From an uncultured Sphingobacteriales bacterium (GTDB lineage: Bacteria; Bacteroidota; Bacteroidia; Chitinophagales; Chitinophagaceae), in contig CALMQS010000089.1 in assembly GCA_937871285.1 (NCBI GenBank), forward strand, positions 18,135-82,134: 64,000 nucleotides of DNA, given 5' to 3'. Below the pieces are notes generated by a model that was not told where the DNA came from, ran no database searches, and saw only the letters and a program-made list of their open reading frames with translations. Within the stretch, counting starts at the first letter, position 1. Every line of letters starts with the position of its first letter. Below, piece by piece: positions 44,958-54,450 of this stretch. The position numbers and the translations under genes are program-made.

Positions 44958-46373
44958 CTACAACTTATAATACTGCTCCCAGCCTTTGCGCGGAGGTGTT
45001 CCCGTTAGCATGGCATCGGCAAACCGGTTGTTCGTGATACGTTTGGTTTCCCTGTTAAATAATATTTGCGTATTAAGCCGCTGCGCCATTACGCCTAATG
45101 AAAACACCTGGCTGAGCGGTCCCGCAATTTCAAAGGGGGAACGCGTTTTTTCTGACCCGCTGCAGGCAAGCAAAAAGTTGGCAAAATGGTTTGAAGAACT
45201 TTTAGGCACTTCGGGTAGTTTGGATGACATTGCCTTTGCTTTGTCTTCGGGAATAATGGATAAGGTGCTGCCATGTGTACCGCCTTTAAAGGTCAGTTCT
45301 TTACTGTATATAATTTTACCCGGATTGAGCTTGACCGGCTGAATTTTACCATTGCCTGCCGGTGGGATATCGGGATCCAGTTCAGATACGCCATATCCTT
45401 CGGGTACAGGAGGAATATTATTTATACCATCATACCAGGTAATATCAACCGCCGGCATTTTTTTGCGCTGCGGAAATCTAAACAGCAATGTGGTAGACAT
45501 AGGATAGAAAAATTCATTGTGCCCTTCCGCTTTGAGCGCCGTAATTTCATAGGGCAGACCCAATTCTAAAAACTCATGCGCGGTGTCTAAAATATGCGCG
45601 CCCCAGTCGCCGAGGGCGCCCATCCCAAAATCGTACCAGCAACGCCATTGCCCCAGGTGATAATCATGATTATAATCGTGGTACTGTGCTGCAGCCAGCC
45701 AGTTGTTCCAGTCTAATGTGGCGGGAACAGCTTCCGCAGCAGGAAATTTTTTGATTGAAGTATCCCATCCGTGCCAGCGGCGCGATGCATTCATATGTGC
45801 AGTAATCGCTGTAACATCTTTTATGATGCCGGCATCCTTCCAGGCTTTAAACTGAAAATAATTGGCTTCCGAATGTCCCTGGTTTCCCATCTGCGTTACC
45901 ACTTTATTGTATTTTTTCGCGGCCGCCATCATCAGCTCTATTTCATAAAAAGTGCGGGCCATAGGTTTTTCAACATACACGTGCTTGCCCAGCCCCATGG
46001 CCATCATGGTGATCGGGAAATGGGAGAAGTCGGGCACGCCAACAGAAACAGCTTCTATCTCATTACCCATTTTATCCAGCATTTCACGGAAGTCCTGGAA
46101 CCTTTTGGCGCCAGGAAATTTATCAATACTCTTTTGTGTATGCGGCGCGCCCATATCAATATCGCAAAGCGCTACAATATTGGCCAAACCAGTACCATGC
46201 AGGGCATTAAGGATCTCGCCGCCCCGGTTACCAATACCAATGCAGGCAAGATTAACTTTTTTATTGGCGCCAATGATCCGGCTATAGCTCTTTGCTGTAG
46301 CGCTGAAACTTCCAACAGCCATACCGGCGGAAGCCAGTGCAGCCGACTGTATAAATTTCCTGCGTGATGACAT
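44958..46373 (-). CDS. Gfo/Idh/MocA-family oxidoreductase, Tat-type leader
   Basis: A 471-aa protein with an N-terminal twin-arginine-like leader (SSRRKFIQSAALASAGMAVG), Rossmann motif LACIGIGNRGGEIL, the conserved VYVEKPMARTFYEIEL (EKP lysine intact) and the segment GDWGAHILDTAHEFLELGLP. Exported members of this family in Bacteroidota often act on sugars released from glycans, some as NAD-dependent glycosidases, some as 3-dehydrogenases. It is the last gene of the glycan cluster, 147 bases after the fucosidase. It is distinct from the paralogue at 9567, which has EKN in place of EKP. Confidence 0.88.
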   Translation of the reverse strand: MSSRRKFIQSAALASAGMAVGSFSATAKSYSRIIGANKKVNLACIGIGNRGGEILNALHGTGLANIVALCDIDMGAPHTQKSIDKFPGAKRFQDFREMLDKMGNEIEAVSVGVPDFSHFPITMMAMGLGKHVYVEKPMARTFYEIELMMAAAKKYNKVVTQMGNQGHSEANYFQFKAWKDAGIIKDVTAITAHMNASRRWHGWDTSIKKFPAAEAVPATLDWNNWLAAAQYHDYNHDYHLGQWRCWYDFGMGALGDWGAHILDTAHEFLELGLPYEITALKAEGHNEFFYPMSTTLLFRFPQRKKMPAVDITWYDGINNIPPVPEGYGVSELDPDIPPAGNGKIQPVKLNPGKIIYSKELTFKGGTHGSTLSIIPEDKAKAMSSKLPEVPKSSSNHFANFLLACSGSEKTRSPFEIAGPLSQVFSLGVMAQRLNTQILFNRETKRITNNRFADAMLTGTPPRKGWEQYYKL

Positions 46374-46380
46374 AGCTATT

Positions 46381-46422
46381 TACAGTTTATAGTTTATAGT
46401 TTATAGTTTGTAGTTTGTAGTT
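46381..46422. repeat. Tandem repeat TTTATAG/TTTGTAG
   Basis: Consecutive heptamers: AGTTTAT three times and AGTTTGT twice, directly upstream of the oxidoreductase start. This is a simple-sequence tract; no regulatory role is visible. Confidence 0.65.
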
Positions 46423-46520
46423 ATGAAGATGTAAATGATCCTCAATATACAAAGCATCAGCTTAAATTTCCTGATAAATCATTGACAGATGTGAAGCAAG
46501 CGAAGAGGGCTTCCAAATCT

Positions 46521-47882
46521 TTATATTTTATAGGCAGAAAAATTTTTGATCCGTGGCCCGGCAGATGCCGCGGTTATACTTATCCGGATTTTATCTGTTA
46601 CTACCTCATCGAACTGCTGAATGCGCTTATTTCCTACTGAACTGCCTTCCGCTATTTGCACCCATTGATTATCTTTCCATGCCTCAATGCTGTATTTTCT
46701 GATACGTTCTCCTTTTTCGATGTCTTCGGCAATAACAACATGGTTGATGGCTACAGGTATTTTGCCAAGCGACAATTCGAGCGTTTCACCATTTCCTTTT
46801 GCGGAAGCAAGCGGCTCCGAAAAACGTTTTTTGATTTCGTTGCCAAACGCTGTTAACCGCTGCATATCTTCTTCGGGCACCAGTCCGCTGGTGTCTACCA
46901 CAATACCGATCAGCATGTTCGAATTGCGCCCCACGCTGGTAGTATAGTTTTTCACCAGCTGATCAACCGATAATATTTCCTGACCTTCCGCTTTCCAGAA
47001 CCAGCCGCCCTGCCAGCCGGTGCGCAAAGGAAAATCGGCTTCACCCGGACACCATATTGCACCTTCAGGGTTACCCTGCATGTCATCGCTTTTAACGGTT
47101 CCTGTGGCTGAAGTTGTAGTATCGGTTCTGCTCCAGTTAGGATAGGGAGCCAACCCTTCCTCATTGCCGATCCAGCGAATAAGATTTTTAGCATCTGCAG
47201 GACCCTGGAAAACAACGGCATCGGGTTGTAACTGCTTTAACAAAGGAGCCAGGTTGGGTCCACCATCCTTAACCGGTAAGACACCCCCATCGAACCATAT
47301 TTCAAATAATTTTCCATAGTTGCTCCACAACTCGGTGAGTTGCTGCACTACCACGTTATTATAGGTTTGCTGGTCCACCGGGCTTCCGGGTTGAACCAGG
47401 CCGGGATTATCAACATAACAGTATCCATTTGCAGCCGCACTGGCGTAAATGCCGGGTTTTATATCATACTTTTCGCACGATTTTATAAAATCAGCCACAA
47501 TATCTCCTTTGCCATCTCTCCAGGGCGTATGTTTAACGCTGTATTCATGTGCTGCTGTTGGCCACAAGCTAAATCCCGAACAATGCTTTGCAACCAGTAC
47601 CGCGTATTTTGCACCTGCTGCTTTAGCGGCGCGCAACCACTGATCGGTATCTAACTTAGAAGGATTGAAAACAGAAGCCGGCGGATGTGTGCCCCATTTC
47701 CGCCAGTTATAATCCGGCACATAGTTCACTACATCAAAATGAAACATAGCGCCAATCTCCGCCTCTGCCCATTGCACGTGTGGCGCTGAAGGTAATACGG
47801 CATCCGGCTGTTCATTTTTTTGCGTGCAGGCACCTATGGCCAATAAGAGGAAAAGAAAAAAAGGTTTTATTTTATTCATCAT
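46521..47882 (-). CDS. Alpha-L-fucosidase, GH29-like, lipoprotein
   Basis: Start at ATG 47882 gives a lipoprotein leader (PFFLFLLLAIGACTQ, lipid-bearing Cys at about residue 19); the frame stays open to 47969 but that part is encoded by a REP-like hairpin. The catalytic barrel shows AKYAVLVAKHCSGFSLWPT and the nucleophile Asp in KLFEIWFDGG, both standard in GH29. A C-terminal discoidin-like domain follows (from about residue 350). The usual N-terminal signature is altered (GAMFHFDVVNY instead of GMFIHWG). It would remove alpha-linked fucose from glycans at the cell surface or periplasm. The acid/base residue cannot be assigned by eye. Confidence 0.85.
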   Translation of the reverse strand: MMNKIKPFFLFLLLAIGACTQKNEQPDAVLPSAPHVQWAEAEIGAMFHFDVVNYVPDYNWRKWGTHPPASVFNPSKLDTDQWLRAAKAAGAKYAVLVAKHCSGFSLWPTAAHEYSVKHTPWRDGKGDIVADFIKSCEKYDIKPGIYASAAANGYCYVDNPGLVQPGSPVDQQTYNNVVVQQLTELWSNYGKLFEIWFDGGVLPVKDGGPNLAPLLKQLQPDAVVFQGPADAKNLIRWIGNEEGLAPYPNWSRTDTTTSATGTVKSDDMQGNPEGAIWCPGEADFPLRTGWQGGWFWKAEGQEILSVDQLVKNYTTSVGRNSNMLIGIVVDTSGLVPEEDMQRLTAFGNEIKKRFSEPLASAKGNGETLELSLGKIPVAINHVVIAEDIEKGERIRKYSIEAWKDNQWVQIAEGSSVGNKRIQQFDEVVTDKIRISITAASAGPRIKNFSAYKI

Positions 47883-47910
47883 TGTTATTTTTAATTCAGA
47901 TTCGAATGGC

Positions 47911-47934
47911 CTGGTTTGTATCCTTACGAACCAG
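47911..47934. repeat. Diverged REP-like hairpin
   Basis: CTGGTTTGTA, TCCT, TACGAACCAG: a 10-bp stem with one mismatch, related to the transposase-flanking units. It lies between the putative glycosidase stop and the fucosidase start. Confidence 0.5.
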
Positions 47935-47975
47935 TCAACTTCCGAACGAAACAGTTTTTTTAATGGCATTTCTTT

Positions 47976-50807
47976 TTATGGCATAAATACAAACCATTGC
48001 TGGCTTTTGGCAGGTATGGTTACCCGTAAGTTCAGCTTTGTGCCGTTTAACATTATTTTTTTAGCCGCCCCGTCATTTTCACTCATGGTAGCCCGGTTTT
48101 TTAATCCTGTATAGTACAGGTCTGCTTGTATTTCCCGGGTAATGGGCTCATTCAACGGGTTATATACCATTAGTAAGCCCTTTTCTTTGCCGTGCGGATC
48201 GGCATGGAGTATGGCATCATAATCCCTTCCGTCGGGACGGCGCAGGTGAATAATATCAGCGTCTAATATCCGCCGGTGCTTCTTATAAAAATCAACCCAT
48301 TTTTTCACCAGGGTTTTGGTTTGAGGCGCATCATACAATTGCGGGCCGCGGTAACAGGCCTGCACACCCGCTCCAAACAAATTGGCCAAACGCTGCTCAT
48401 AATGCGGCAGGTGTTCTTTGAGTGGTTCTATAGTAGCCGCAGCGCCACCACCGTGATATTGCACCAGCGGCACAAACATCCAGCCCATAGAAGGCGCTTT
48501 TTCCCATGTGCCATCATATATGTTCTGACGTTCAATAATTTCCTGCAGTTCGCGTGGCAACGACCAGTTCGTTTCGCGATAGCCCATGGCTATTTTAGTG
48601 CTGCCGTTTAAAAAATACCAGTCGGGCACGTTCAGGTAAATGCCTTTGCCCCTGCACCAGCGGTAAAATTCCTGTATCTCCCTGAACTGTTTCCAGCGCG
48701 AATCTTCCAGACCTCTGTGACCCGGATGATCTGTGGAAGCGCAAACATCACCGGGATAAGAGCCGTCATGTTCCAGCAGGTCCTGTTCCGTAGTTTCATA
48801 AAACCGGTATAGCTTTTTGAAATAATCCTGACCCCATTTACTTTCTAAGCAGGGTGAGCTGCCAAATGCAGGCTTCATGCCTCCGGGCATTACCACATCG
48901 TTTGCTGCATTAATGGAACGGCTGGCCAGCAACGAATAACCACCAAGCGCCACGCCTTTTGATTTCGCGTAATCCTTCAGCGCTTTCATACGCTGCAGGT
49001 TCTGTTGCGAAGTATCTTCAATATTAAACCCGCTACCAAAAGTCATGATCACCATCTCAAAACCCACTTCCGCACATTGATCAATTGCTTTTTTTACCGG
49101 CTCATCCACTGCGCTGCTTACATGCATGATGATGGGATTTTCGGTTACCCACGGTGCGATGGTGCGGTAAAGCTTTCTTTCGCTTAGCCCTCTCCGTTCC
49201 CTGTCGTAGCTGTCGTACACCAGCTCCCATAACCGCATGCTTTCAAAAGATGCACCGGGCGCCAGCTCCTGCCCCATCCCGGTTTTGGGCATACATACCA
49301 GCAGTGAAGGGGTTTGCAACGCATAGTTTACCTGCGTGGTGTAAGACGGATCGGTTTGCCATTCTACACAGGCGTTTTGTGCTGCATTGGGCGACATGGA
49401 ACCGAAGGCGAAATCACTTTCTGTAAATATAGGAGGCAGTTCCCAGCGTTGCTTGTGCTCTACGGCGCTTTCTGCCTCTGTTACCGCCAGGTGCTCGCTT
49501 TTAATATTATTTACTATAATTTCCTGCCCGCTCTTATTTCCCACACTTACCCATTTGCTTAGCAGGGGTAATCCATCATATAATTCGTAATGCACTTTTA
49601 CGGTTAGTCCGCTCAGGAAATCAAAATCCTCCTGCGTTTCCTTCGGCGCACCCAACAACACTACCTGCTCTATTTTACTGCGCCCTGTTGCCCCCGCTTC
49701 ACCGCGCACCATTTTGCCACCACGGGGATCGGTCTTACCCACACGGATATGCGCAGGAGTAGATTGAACAGGTAATTCAGCAAGGGAGGTATAGCTTTTG
49801 CCATCTTCCGATATACTGTATATCATTTTGCCGGTGGCCAGCAGGACCTTCAAATAATAAGATTTGCCCGGGTCAAAGCCTTCGAAACTCTGGCTTTTGC
49901 CATCATGAAATATTCCAAAACTTTTATTGCGGGGTGAAAGATAGAATTTAGATGAATGCTCTCCTTCAAACTGCAGCGCAATACCAGGGCCATACCCGCT
50001 GCTTTGGTCCGTGCCGGCATTCAGCCTGCATATGATCACTTTGGTACCGGCAGGCAATGCCCGTTCGCCAAATACAACGGCATTTGCCGGAGCCATTATT
50101 TCTCCGGCCTTACCCTCATTATTAAATGCATTGGCCGCTGCATTTACGGTAACAATATTCCACTGAGGCGACAATGTAATAAAATCATCTTTCAGTAATA
50201 CTGCTCTTTGGGCATCGCCCGCATTCAGGTTCTGGAAATTGCGGATGATGGCTTCATCGGCTTTGTAGGTAAAGGCAACTTCTATTCCTTTGGGCGGCCA
50301 GGGCAGTTGCTGCGACGACCATTCCGTGCGGCGGTTCCATTCAAAACGCGCTTTGATGGGAGATGTAGCGTATGATACCAGCTTTAAACTGTACGGATCG
50401 GCTTTCATTGCGGGTATCCATTCGGGTAAGAGGTAGTTGCCAATAGGCTGACCCGTTAATCCTCCCGCTTTTATTTCATGACCGTTTATCCAGAGTACGG
50501 CTTCGGGCGATACCGCCCGGACAAGGGCTTCATTGGTAACCAGGTTATCCAATCCAATGGTTGCCCCGTTGGGCGCAAGTGTAAAAGTTCTTGTTATCAG
50601 CCCGTTGCTCAGCGCCATATGACCTTCGGGTGTTTTGTATACTGCAGCGGATTGTGCGGCGCCGGAAACCAGCCAGTCGGTTTTGCTGCGCAATTGTGTT
50701 TTATTATAGGGCGGAAGCGCGTCAACACGAACGTTTTGCGCAGTAACGGCAATGCATTGGTACGTTGTAACAAATGCTAACACCATTTTAAAAATGTTTC
50801 TTTTCAC
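47976..50807 (-). CDS. Putative glycosidase (GH36/GH27-like), with internal LamG-like domain
   Basis: A 943-aa secreted protein (MKRNIFKMVLAFVTTYQCIAVTAQ). The N-terminal part has the LSNGLITRTF strand often seen at the start of GH36-type beta-sandwiches. A laminin-G-like insertion (about residues 255-390: GIALQFEGEHSSKFYLSP, GKMIYSISEDGKSY) sits before the barrel. The barrel has conserved acidic segments: EHDGSYPGDVCASTDHPGHR and VPDWYFLNGSTKIAMGYRET. These match the paralogue at 61328-64000 (VDGPYHGDACAAVDHSHHR, MPDWYFLNG). The Asp and His residues are the best catalytic candidates. Substrate unknown; it belongs to the glycan cluster, next to the fucosidase. Confidence 0.8.
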   Translation of the reverse strand: MKRNIFKMVLAFVTTYQCIAVTAQNVRVDALPPYNKTQLRSKTDWLVSGAAQSAAVYKTPEGHMALSNGLITRTFTLAPNGATIGLDNLVTNEALVRAVSPEAVLWINGHEIKAGGLTGQPIGNYLLPEWIPAMKADPYSLKLVSYATSPIKARFEWNRRTEWSSQQLPWPPKGIEVAFTYKADEAIIRNFQNLNAGDAQRAVLLKDDFITLSPQWNIVTVNAAANAFNNEGKAGEIMAPANAVVFGERALPAGTKVIICRLNAGTDQSSGYGPGIALQFEGEHSSKFYLSPRNKSFGIFHDGKSQSFEGFDPGKSYYLKVLLATGKMIYSISEDGKSYTSLAELPVQSTPAHIRVGKTDPRGGKMVRGEAGATGRSKIEQVVLLGAPKETQEDFDFLSGLTVKVHYELYDGLPLLSKWVSVGNKSGQEIIVNNIKSEHLAVTEAESAVEHKQRWELPPIFTESDFAFGSMSPNAAQNACVEWQTDPSYTTQVNYALQTPSLLVCMPKTGMGQELAPGASFESMRLWELVYDSYDRERRGLSERKLYRTIAPWVTENPIIMHVSSAVDEPVKKAIDQCAEVGFEMVIMTFGSGFNIEDTSQQNLQRMKALKDYAKSKGVALGGYSLLASRSINAANDVVMPGGMKPAFGSSPCLESKWGQDYFKKLYRFYETTEQDLLEHDGSYPGDVCASTDHPGHRGLEDSRWKQFREIQEFYRWCRGKGIYLNVPDWYFLNGSTKIAMGYRETNWSLPRELQEIIERQNIYDGTWEKAPSMGWMFVPLVQYHGGGAAATIEPLKEHLPHYEQRLANLFGAGVQACYRGPQLYDAPQTKTLVKKWVDFYKKHRRILDADIIHLRRPDGRDYDAILHADPHGKEKGLLMVYNPLNEPITREIQADLYYTGLKNRATMSENDGAAKKIMLNGTKLNLRVTIPAKSQQWFVFMP

Positions 50808-50945
50808 GCTATGCTTATTTTAGTTACAAGATTAGTGGATTTTATAATAAAAAGAAGAAGGGGTAAAACACAGGCATTTGTAACCTCCTATCACTTGAGA
50901 GCTAAATCTATTTTTTAAATGATTTAGCTAACATTTTGTTTGTAT
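50808..50945. other. Intergenic, no gene seen
   Basis: AT-rich spacer upstream of the putative glycosidase, which should hold its promoter if it has one of its own. No exact TAnnTTTG box was found on the minus strand. The remaining 200 bases up to the DUF4838 gene carry hairpins listed separately. Confidence 0.3.
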
Positions 50946-50973
50946 GTTACTTTTTTTGCGGAAAAAAAGTAAC
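50946..50973. repeat. T-rich hairpin, possible terminator
   Basis: GTTACTTTTTTT, loop GCGG, AAAAAAAGTAAC: perfect 12-bp stem, followed by CAAAAAAG. Same design as 25869-25896, with AC for CC in the arms. Confidence 0.5.
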
Positions 50974-50984
50974 CAAAAAAGCCG

Positions 50985-51013
50985 CCGGAAAACGAATACC
51001 CCCCGTTTTCCGG
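50985..51013. repeat. CCGGAAAACG hairpin
   Basis: Arms CCGGAAAACG and CGTTTTCCGG with a C-rich loop (AATACCCCC). It lies 12 bases after the T-rich hairpin. A related hairpin is at 44666-44695. Confidence 0.48.
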
Positions 51014-51145
51014 TCGGTTCCCTGATGTGTCCTTTGTGCTACTGTATATTCAACTTTAGTCCGCTGCTGCTTTTTCATTTCTGTAAACATAATTCTGTCG
51101 CAGATATTATTTAAGATAGAACAAAACATACAACGGATTAATAGG

Positions 51146-53035
51146 CTATTTATTAACTGGTGGTTGATGCAAAAATGCAATGTATTTTTCCAAATATTCC
51201 TTAGGTGGGGTATGCCATTCCGCCGTTCTGCTTACCTTAGTGCGTGCACAGTGATACGCAAACTCATATAGTATGTTTACTATTTTTGGATTGGGGATCA
51301 AATTGCCATCTTCCCCCGTAACAAATGCTCCCCTGTTCCCGGTTTTAACTTCTTTTGCTATCTCAAGCATCGCATAATACACCGGTAAACGTGCAGATTT
51401 TACTCTTACAAAATAGTCGGGATGCTTTTGCACTTTCTTTTCGGCCCTGTCAAAGATCCGGTTGTATTCCGCAATTAATTTTTCCGATAAAAAACTTTCT
51501 TTTTCCTGTACCGGCGAGCCGAATATAGACATCTTCACGCCTTTTCCGGATTGGTTATTATCGTGCAGCAGCCTTATATATTCTTTTATACCGGCAGCAG
51601 CGGGACCGTAATAAGCATCAATAAATTCATTTTTTTCTTTTTCAATATCAAGGTCAGGGTTCCACAGCATTTTAGCGATCATATAGGCCCTTAACGGCGC
51701 AAAATCGCCACCAGACTGGATATTACCCTGTTCAAATAATGCCGATACATTATTGTTCCTGAGAAATTGAATATTGGGCTGTAATACCCGCAGGTTGGGA
51801 AACGGAGCGAACAGGTGTGAAAAACGAATTACATAATCCCATACCAGGATGTTATCCGTAAGCTTTCCCCAGCCTATTAAATCTTCGCTAAAAGCCTTAT
51901 CACCTGTTTCCATAGGATCGTTGCGGGAGCTCTCAATACTGCACAGCATAATATTTACATTCTTCCGCGGCACGATACCTTTTGGGGGTACACGGGAGTA
52001 TTGATATGCCAGGGTGGAAATAATTTTATCCGGGAACCTCTCTGCTACTTTATTTACAAAAGTTAACAATGACCCCATACCCAGGGCAGGATATTTTTCT
52101 CCACCATGGGTAGAAAGTAATTTCTCTTCGGGCGCAAAAGCAGCATGTTTTTTATCCAGCGCAGCACAGTTATCGCAACGGCAATAATTCACGTTGTCGT
52201 TTTGGCTAACAGACCAGTAAAGCGCCTGCGGGTTTTTATCAATGGCTTTTTGCAGGTTTTTACATACAATTTCTAATACGTCCGGATTGGTTAAACACAA
52301 TTGCGACTGAGGCTGAGTGCTGCTCCCATCCCAGGATGGAACAGAAGCGCCATGCCTTTTTCCATTATAAAAGCTAAAATATTCGGGATGGCTTTCCCCG
52401 TATTCCCTGGGGTCAAGCAGGCTGTTAAATGTGTGTACCCAATAACCCCACTGCGTTTTATCGCCGCCTCTGCCTTCAAAGGAGTGCAGCTTATGCCAGT
52501 CCATAAACTCCGGATCGTACACATCATTATAGTAGGTTTCCCTGAAACGAAAAGCCGGTAATTGTATATCATTTATGGGCTGAAGTACTATCTTTTTTCG
52601 CTGAGGGACATACGTAAAATCCGATGTATATTTTCTGCAGCCCAAATATTTGTCCAGGAAGGTATACACACTGTATATCACTCCTTTTTTATCGCCTCCT
52701 GTTAAGATTAATTTATTTCCGCTTGTTTTAATGAGTAATCCGTCCTGCTTCAACTGACTGTAATCTATCTGATCCTGCTCAGGTCTGTTTACCCTGCCAA
52801 TCAAAATTTCGGAAGCAGTGCTTTTTTCGTTATCGGCAACTACCGGTAAACTTACTCCCGTGATCCTGAACAAATAATCCTGCAGCACTTTAGCTGCCTG
52901 GATCTCTACCAGAGTAGCCTTCGCAGGCATCACAATGCTGTAGGGTGACTTGCCTTTTTTTATTAAAGTAACTTTTTGGGCAACCATTGTATTGCACAAC
53001 AGCAATAAAAAGGTAAGTTGAAATAGCTGTTTCAT
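51146..53035 (-). CDS. DUF4838-containing secreted protein (putative glycosidase)
   Basis: A 629-aa protein with a signal peptide (QLFQLTFLLLLCNTMVAQ). The N-terminal 130 residues form an alpha-glucuronidase N-like domain (AAKVLQDYLFRITGVSLPVV, SEILIGRV). The DUF4838 region follows from about 170: FRFRETYYNDVYDPEFMDWH, VSQNDNVNYCRCDNCAALDK (with the CxCxxC), and WNPDLDIEKEKNEFIDAYYG. This family is common in Bacteroidota glycan clusters and is thought to be a TIM-barrel glycosidase of unproven specificity. It is 129 bases downstream of the TIM-barrel gene at 53165. Confidence 0.88.
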   Translation of the reverse strand: MKQLFQLTFLLLLCNTMVAQKVTLIKKGKSPYSIVMPAKATLVEIQAAKVLQDYLFRITGVSLPVVADNEKSTASEILIGRVNRPEQDQIDYSQLKQDGLLIKTSGNKLILTGGDKKGVIYSVYTFLDKYLGCRKYTSDFTYVPQRKKIVLQPINDIQLPAFRFRETYYNDVYDPEFMDWHKLHSFEGRGGDKTQWGYWVHTFNSLLDPREYGESHPEYFSFYNGKRHGASVPSWDGSSTQPQSQLCLTNPDVLEIVCKNLQKAIDKNPQALYWSVSQNDNVNYCRCDNCAALDKKHAAFAPEEKLLSTHGGEKYPALGMGSLLTFVNKVAERFPDKIISTLAYQYSRVPPKGIVPRKNVNIMLCSIESSRNDPMETGDKAFSEDLIGWGKLTDNILVWDYVIRFSHLFAPFPNLRVLQPNIQFLRNNNVSALFEQGNIQSGGDFAPLRAYMIAKMLWNPDLDIEKEKNEFIDAYYGPAAAGIKEYIRLLHDNNQSGKGVKMSIFGSPVQEKESFLSEKLIAEYNRIFDRAEKKVQKHPDYFVRVKSARLPVYYAMLEIAKEVKTGNRGAFVTGEDGNLIPNPKIVNILYEFAYHCARTKVSRTAEWHTPPKEYLEKYIAFLHQPPVNK

Positions 53036-53164
53036 ATTGAGTGTAACTAATGACTTCTAAAATATATTCGGAACCAAAGATGCAAATTATATTCTTTCGT
53101 TTCATTTGCGGGTTACGGTATCACTTCCGGCTTTAACGACGTTGCTCCTAAAAGCGGATCCCAC

Positions 53165-54412
53165 TTATTTCTCATCCCAGGTATATATTATCACATCTCC
53201 CGGATCAACCGCTAACGTATTAGTATAAACGTTGGCAGGAACCATCGTTCCGTCTTTTAATACCTTTTTTACAATATCGCCGGCAACAACTGTTAGCTTC
53301 ATCGGATTTTGAAAATCGCGGTTAACGATGACCAGGAACCGGCGGTCTTTTTTTTGCAACACAGATACCACCGCGCCGTTATCGCCCGTTTCCAGCACTG
53401 TAAAGGGGGCTGGAAGCTTATCCATTCTTCTTGTTCCGGGAGGGATGTGTGTGCCGGTATGCGCTACCGAAACCAGCCTGGCATTGAGGAACACCCCGGC
53501 AAGGTTTTGTATTTCATTGTTGATCAGTTTTATGCGATCATATACATCGGTACGTTTGCCGTCAAGCCCAATGGGTGCATGATGGAAGTCCCAACTGGAA
53601 TTAATACCGGGCGTCCAATAGGTAAAATACTGCAACGCCTGTGCGCCATAGGCCAGGTTGCTGTACATCTGCAGTTTGATCTCTCCTACCGTGGCTACAG
53701 GATAGGAACCATGCGCTACAGATAAAGCAAACGCCCAGAACGGGAGCCCGCTCTTCTTTGCAGCGGCAGCAATGATTTCAAGGTTTTTGTACCAATCAGA
53801 ACGAAGTGTTCTGACCCCATTTTTTTCTGATATGGGATAATGATCGAAGGAAATAAAAGGTACGGGCACTTCTTTTAAAAACACATCCACATGTTCTTCG
53901 TACATATCTTTTCCGGGTTCTAATTCATAGTCTTCAGCAAACAACTGGGAAAGAGCGGCATAGTTGGGGAAGAGATTGATATAGCAGGGATGCTGCTTAT
54001 CCACCGCCTGTATCCTTTTCATCCATATCGCCAGTTCCGGAAAATCCACAGCATTCGGTTCGTCTCTGAGATGATAACCGAAAAGCGCCGGGTGTTTCAT
54101 CAGCCGCTTCACCGTTTTCTCAGGCTCTGATTTTAGTTCCGGGCAGTACGGCATCAGTTTCACACCCGTTTGCCGTGCAATATCCAGCGCTTTTTCTACA
54201 GCCTCTATGCCGGAATACGATGAAAAGTTGATATTAATGCCTGATGCTTTAAGTTCCCGGAAACGTTCGACGGTCGTTTCCCGCTCAGGAACACCCACCC
54301 AGGCTAAAACAGGGAATTCACCATCCGCCTTCAGCTTTTCCTGCGCAAAAGCACTAACCCCGGATGTTACAGCTAATATTGCTGCCAATAAATTTGTATA
54401 TAATGTGTTCAT
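53165..54412 (-). CDS. Putative secreted TIM-barrel glycoside hydrolase
   Basis: A 415-aa protein with a signal peptide (LLAAILAVTSGVSAFAQ). The barrel strands run from VLAWVGVPERETTVERFREL through FGYHLRDEPNAVDFPELAIW (Glu in RDEP is the best acid/base candidate) to PFISFDHYPISEKNG and FWAFALSVAHG. A short beta domain closes the protein (GAVVSVLQKKDRRFLVIVNR). It looks like a clan-A type enzyme related to GH2/GH42 barrels, but I cannot assign a family. It lies 38 bases downstream of the metallophosphoesterase gene and is probably cotranscribed with it. Confidence 0.75.
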   Translation of the reverse strand: MNTLYTNLLAAILAVTSGVSAFAQEKLKADGEFPVLAWVGVPERETTVERFRELKASGININFSSYSGIEAVEKALDIARQTGVKLMPYCPELKSEPEKTVKRLMKHPALFGYHLRDEPNAVDFPELAIWMKRIQAVDKQHPCYINLFPNYAALSQLFAEDYELEPGKDMYEEHVDVFLKEVPVPFISFDHYPISEKNGVRTLRSDWYKNLEIIAAAAKKSGLPFWAFALSVAHGSYPVATVGEIKLQMYSNLAYGAQALQYFTYWTPGINSSWDFHHAPIGLDGKRTDVYDRIKLINNEIQNLAGVFLNARLVSVAHTGTHIPPGTRRMDKLPAPFTVLETGDNGAVVSVLQKKDRRFLVIVNRDFQNPMKLTVVAGDIVKKVLKDGTMVPANVYTNTLAVDPGDVIIYTWDEK

Positions 54413-54450
54413 CAGAATAATTTAGGATGGAAACTTATTCCTGAAAGTTA

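Noticed and set aside
45771..46367. 198-codon frame opposite the second oxidoreductase
   Set aside because: Antisense to a clear Rossmann/EKP protein; shadow frame.
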